Assembly: GCF_946478835.1 (NCBI RefSeq)
Contig: NZ_CAMLDV010000167.1
Span: 1 to 7,498, forward strand
Direction of reading: 5' to 3'
DNA: 7,498 nucleotides
From: an uncultured Bdellovibrio sp.
GTDB taxonomy: Bacteria; Bdellovibrionota; Bdellovibrionia; Bdellovibrionales; Bdellovibrionaceae
Part shown: piece by piece, positions 5,116 to 7,498 of the stretch
How the letters are laid out: the number at the start of each line of letters is the position of its first letter
Position numbering within the stretch: the first letter of the stretch is position 1
Notes under the pieces: generated by a model
The model's database searches: none
The model's input: only the letters and a program-made list of their open reading frames with translations
What the model was told of the DNA's origin: nothing
Made by a program: the position numbers and the translations under genes

Positions 5116-7498
5116 TTTCACGGTCATAGCCGCATTCGGCGTTTCACCAAAAATACTTGGCGTGTACAGACCTTCTGCGCGTGTTGGTGGAAGTTTGAAC
5201 GTGCCCGGATTGTTGAGCTGATATTGATACTTCACGGTTGTGCTACCTGAAGACAGCTGTTCGAAATAGAACTTATATCCCGAATAACTTTTTTGGCCCG
5301 AGCTGTAGTAACCATAAGCTTCACTTAGAATATTACTTCCGGCAGGAATAGGATCTTGCATCGCTATATTGTTCACATGACCGCTAGAGTGAATTTTTAA
5401 AGTCACTTCGATCACGTCACCCGCTTGATAGCCAGAGTCTCTTGTGATGTTATGGATTTCCTTTTCGATTGAAAGTCCCTGACCGCGCGGAGCCGTCAAT
5501 GGCACCGCAGTCAAGCCTTGAATACCAACCCACGGTTTTCCCTCCCCGGCGTGAGTGATTTGCACTGTGGCTTTTGTTTGAGTCCATGGAGTTTTCATCT
5601 CGACTCCGCTTGTGCGACTCCAATCCACGGAACCATGTGCTTGCTGTTCAGGAATCGAAATCACCGAGAAGCCTGTCACCGTTTCTGCCTCATAGGCTTT
5701 AGCAAACACTTTAAGACCTTGCGCGACTGACATCATAGTTGATGTGTTATACCAAGCATTCGTGTTCAGATTAACAAGCCCGACAGAGAGACTTCTTGCT
5801 GCGTTGCTATCTCCGTGCAAACGCGCATGTCCCAACAAAAGGTTGGCGGTCTCTGTGGTTTCATCCGAATAGAACCAACCGTAGCTAGGAGCGCCTTTTA
5901 ATTGCGCCGTATTTCCTGTGTAAATCAAACGCGAAGGTCCCATCAGTTGAATGTAGAATGGTGAACTTAATGCCATCTCTGGTGTGGCAAAAACCTGCAA
6001 GAGCCACACGTTCACTAGATCACTGTTTGTCCACTTATCAACCGTTGGGCCATAGACCGCAGGATTTCGTTGAAGCTCCGTTGCGATCGTCACACTCACG
6101 GCTTTTGCAGAAGCTTGAAGGTTCTGATCTTTAAAGGCGAAAGCACTTCTGCCCATCACGGACTGCGCACGCACCCAATCCAGAGGTTCTTTACCGACGT
6201 ATACGGGGTTTACGGATTTTGTAAGAACTTGGGAAACAGCGCCTTTGAGTTTTTCGCTTAAAGCCGTTGGAACATATTTTAAAGCCCATGGTTCCTCTTG
6301 AAGAGCATTGAGAATATTCGCCGTCAGCCACACACTTCCGCGACGGGCTTGCGGATAATATTTTACAAAACCGTTTAAGTCTGTGTAGCCAAGCAACATG
6401 TTCAGAACTTTTTTGAGTTCTTCGGGTTTTGCCTCGGAACTATTCAGCAAGGCTTTATAGAATTGAGACTCGATAAAGAAATCTGCAAAAATATCTTGCG
6501 AGACACGTTCTTGAATTTGTTTAAGAGCGCCGTTCACAAGACTGCTCGACAAAGAAATTCGGATCTCGCCTTTTTGCGGAAGAGCGGTGGCTTCTTTGTG
6601 AAGTTCTTGAATGAAACTGTCATTGTCCATTTGCACGATAAAAGAATTATGTATCGCAAGAGGAACGGATGGCAAAATCACTTGAGCCTCCGGCTCCATG
6701 CTGTCCACGAGGTTTCCGTTTTCATCGTAAACGTTCACCACGTATTCGATGCGACCTGCATCCTCAGAAATCGCGATGTCACCGACGTCCACAGTCTCTG
6801 AAGCGGAAGGCTTGATCTCGGTTTGTTTCGTGAGTGTCTTACGGGCGATCTCTTTGCCGTTGCTGTCCTTAACAATCACTTCCACTTCTGTCTTGTATTT
6901 AACTGCTTTGGCACCGTTGTTTTGCACAGTGATTTTTACGGGATATGTGTCACCGTGATGGGCTACGGACGGAATATTGGAATAAGCTTGCGTGTCTTTT
7001 TCAGTTAAATATGTTGCTTCGCCCGTTCCAAATTTTTGTGAAGAATCCGTGGCAATCGCGAAAACTTTAAAGCGCGTGAGGCTGTCATTCGTTGCAAATG
7101 AGAACTTGGCGACACCATTGACAACGGGAATTCCTGGTTGGAAAGCGACAAGTGCGTTAAACAATCTTCTTTTGAAATCAGCCTTGGCACTTCCGTCACC
7201 ACCTTCATCCCCGCCTTTACGAGAATTTTCACTTGGAATATCGGCGTTTTCGTTCGACGTCACCGTCTCGATTTTTTCAAGCGGCGTCACTGTTTCAACG
7301 CCGTGACCGCGAAGCTGCATCAAAGCATCCAGAATTTTGTAAGTATCGTTGGCCTTGAGTTCTAAAATCTTTTCTTCAATCGCAACAAGAGTCACTGTGC
7401 CATTTCCTAAAGATCCTTCTTGCGCCTTAACTACCACTTGGCCGTCAACAGCTTCACCAGGTTCATATTTTTCTTTGTTCAACTTTACCGTCACTTTG
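5113..7498 (-). CDS. Alpha-2-macroglobulin family protein, thioester-less; 5' end outside the window
   Basis: The visible 794 residues are the C-terminal part of a larger protein; the frame is open through the window edge, and the GTG at 7494 is an internal Val. Positions below count that Val as 1. The KYEPGE stretch (9-14) and the following strands fit the MG/bait-region domain A2M_N_2, with a Gly/Asp/Ser linker at 83-105. F113-W-like strands, then ATNDSLTRFKVFAIATD (134-150) and FGTGEA (155-160), fit the A2M domain. Residues 320-620 are the alpha-helical TED-like domain. The end DPIPAGS (714-720) to PPTRAEGLYTPSIFGE (769-784) is the typical bacterial C-terminus. Where a CxEQ thioester is expected (about 330-345) the sequence is SQDIFADFFIES, and the visible part has no cysteine. 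It therefore belongs with YfaS-like members without a thioester. Bacterial macroglobulins are envelope protease traps; without the thioester, only conformational trapping or another role remains. The signal peptide and any lipobox are outside the window. No pbpC is visible nearby. Confidence 0.93.
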   Translation of the reverse strand, partial: KVTVKLNKEKYEPGEAVDGQVVVKAQEGSLGNGTVTLVAIEEKILELKANDTYKILDALMQLRGHGVETVTPLEKIETVTSNENADIPSENSRKGGDEGGDGSAKADFKRRLFNALVAFQPGIPVVNGVAKFSFATNDSLTRFKVFAIATDSSQKFGTGEATYLTEKDTQAYSNIPSVAHHGDTYPVKITVQNNGAKAVKYKTEVEVIVKDSNGKEIARKTLTKQTEIKPSASETVDVGDIAISEDAGRIEYVVNVYDENGNLVDSMEPEAQVILPSVPLAIHNSFIVQMDNDSFIQELHKEATALPQKGEIRISLSSSLVNGALKQIQERVSQDIFADFFIESQFYKALLNSSEAKPEELKKVLNMLLGYTDLNGFVKYYPQARRGSVWLTANILNALQEEPWALKYVPTALSEKLKGAVSQVLTKSVNPVYVGKEPLDWVRAQSVMGRSAFAFKDQNLQASAKAVSVTIATELQRNPAVYGPTVDKWTNSDLVNVWLLQVFATPEMALSSPFYIQLMGPSRLIYTGNTAQLKGAPSYGWFYSDETTETANLLLGHARLHGDSNAARSLSVGLVNLNTNAWYNTSTMMSVAQGLKVFAKAYEAETVTGFSVISIPEQQAHGSVDWSRTSGVEMKTPWTQTKATVQITHAGEGKPWVGIQGLTAVPLTAPRGQGLSIEKEIHNITRDSGYQAGDVIEVTLKIHSSGHVNNIAMQDPIPAGSNILSEAYGYYSSGQKSYSGYKFYFEQLSSGSTTVKYQYQLNNPGTFKLPPTRAEGLYTPSIFGETPNAAMTVK

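Noticed and set aside
5518..7365. Several plus-strand open frames antisense to the macroglobulin gene
   Set aside because: They are short, lack ribosome binding sites and recognisable domains, and are shadows of a long coding frame with clear family motifs.
1..7498. CRISPR array, insertion sequence or replication origin
   Set aside because: I saw no regularly spaced repeats, no transposase frame, no terminal repeats with target duplication and no DnaA box cluster.

Overview
The window looks like chromosomal DNA from a Bdellovibrio-type bacterium (Bdellovibrionota). This is an inference from several signs together: a TIGR02147-family HTH protein, a trypsin-fold lipoprotein with a Ser/Gly-rich linker after the lipid cysteine, many Sec-exported proteins of no known family, and a tRNA-Leu. 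Base composition is moderate throughout, except for the first ~120 bases, which are C-skewed and very GC-rich (about 83% GC in bases 1-60).

Layout from left to right. Bases 1-120 are a GC-rich segment with an 11-bp inverted repeat and no gene I can support. A strong intrinsic terminator (126-161, minus) ends the outer-membrane beta-barrel gene at 203-1417 (minus), which has a long Gln-rich and partly coiled-coil periplasmic segment before the barrel. A 277-bp divergent intergenic region separates it from a trypsin-like serine protease lipoprotein (1695-2588, plus). A 52-residue small membrane or exported protein follows (2644-2802, plus). It ends one base short of the encoded CCA end of a convergent tRNA-Leu(CAA) (2804-2889, minus).

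The right half (3042-7498, all minus) is a tightly packed operon read from right to left. It starts with an alpha-2-macroglobulin (A2M) family protein, cut by the window edge, which has no thioester motif and no cysteine in the visible 794 residues. Next come a TIGR02147/DUF4423 HTH protein, an exported 281-residue protein carrying an HExxWxxGxxD motif, and a small exported 154-residue protein. The junctions are 8 bp, a 4-base ATGA overlap and 9 bp. At two of them the upstream TAG stop lies inside the downstream Shine-Dalgarno, so the four genes are probably translated in a coupled way.

Functionally the window is dominated by the cell envelope: five of the six non-regulatory proteins have signal peptides, lipoboxes, a hydrophobic N-terminal segment or a family normally found in the envelope. 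The operon is the best candidate for an undescribed system: a thioester-less macroglobulin, a putative regulator and two exported proteins of unknown function. Its function cannot be read from sequence alone.
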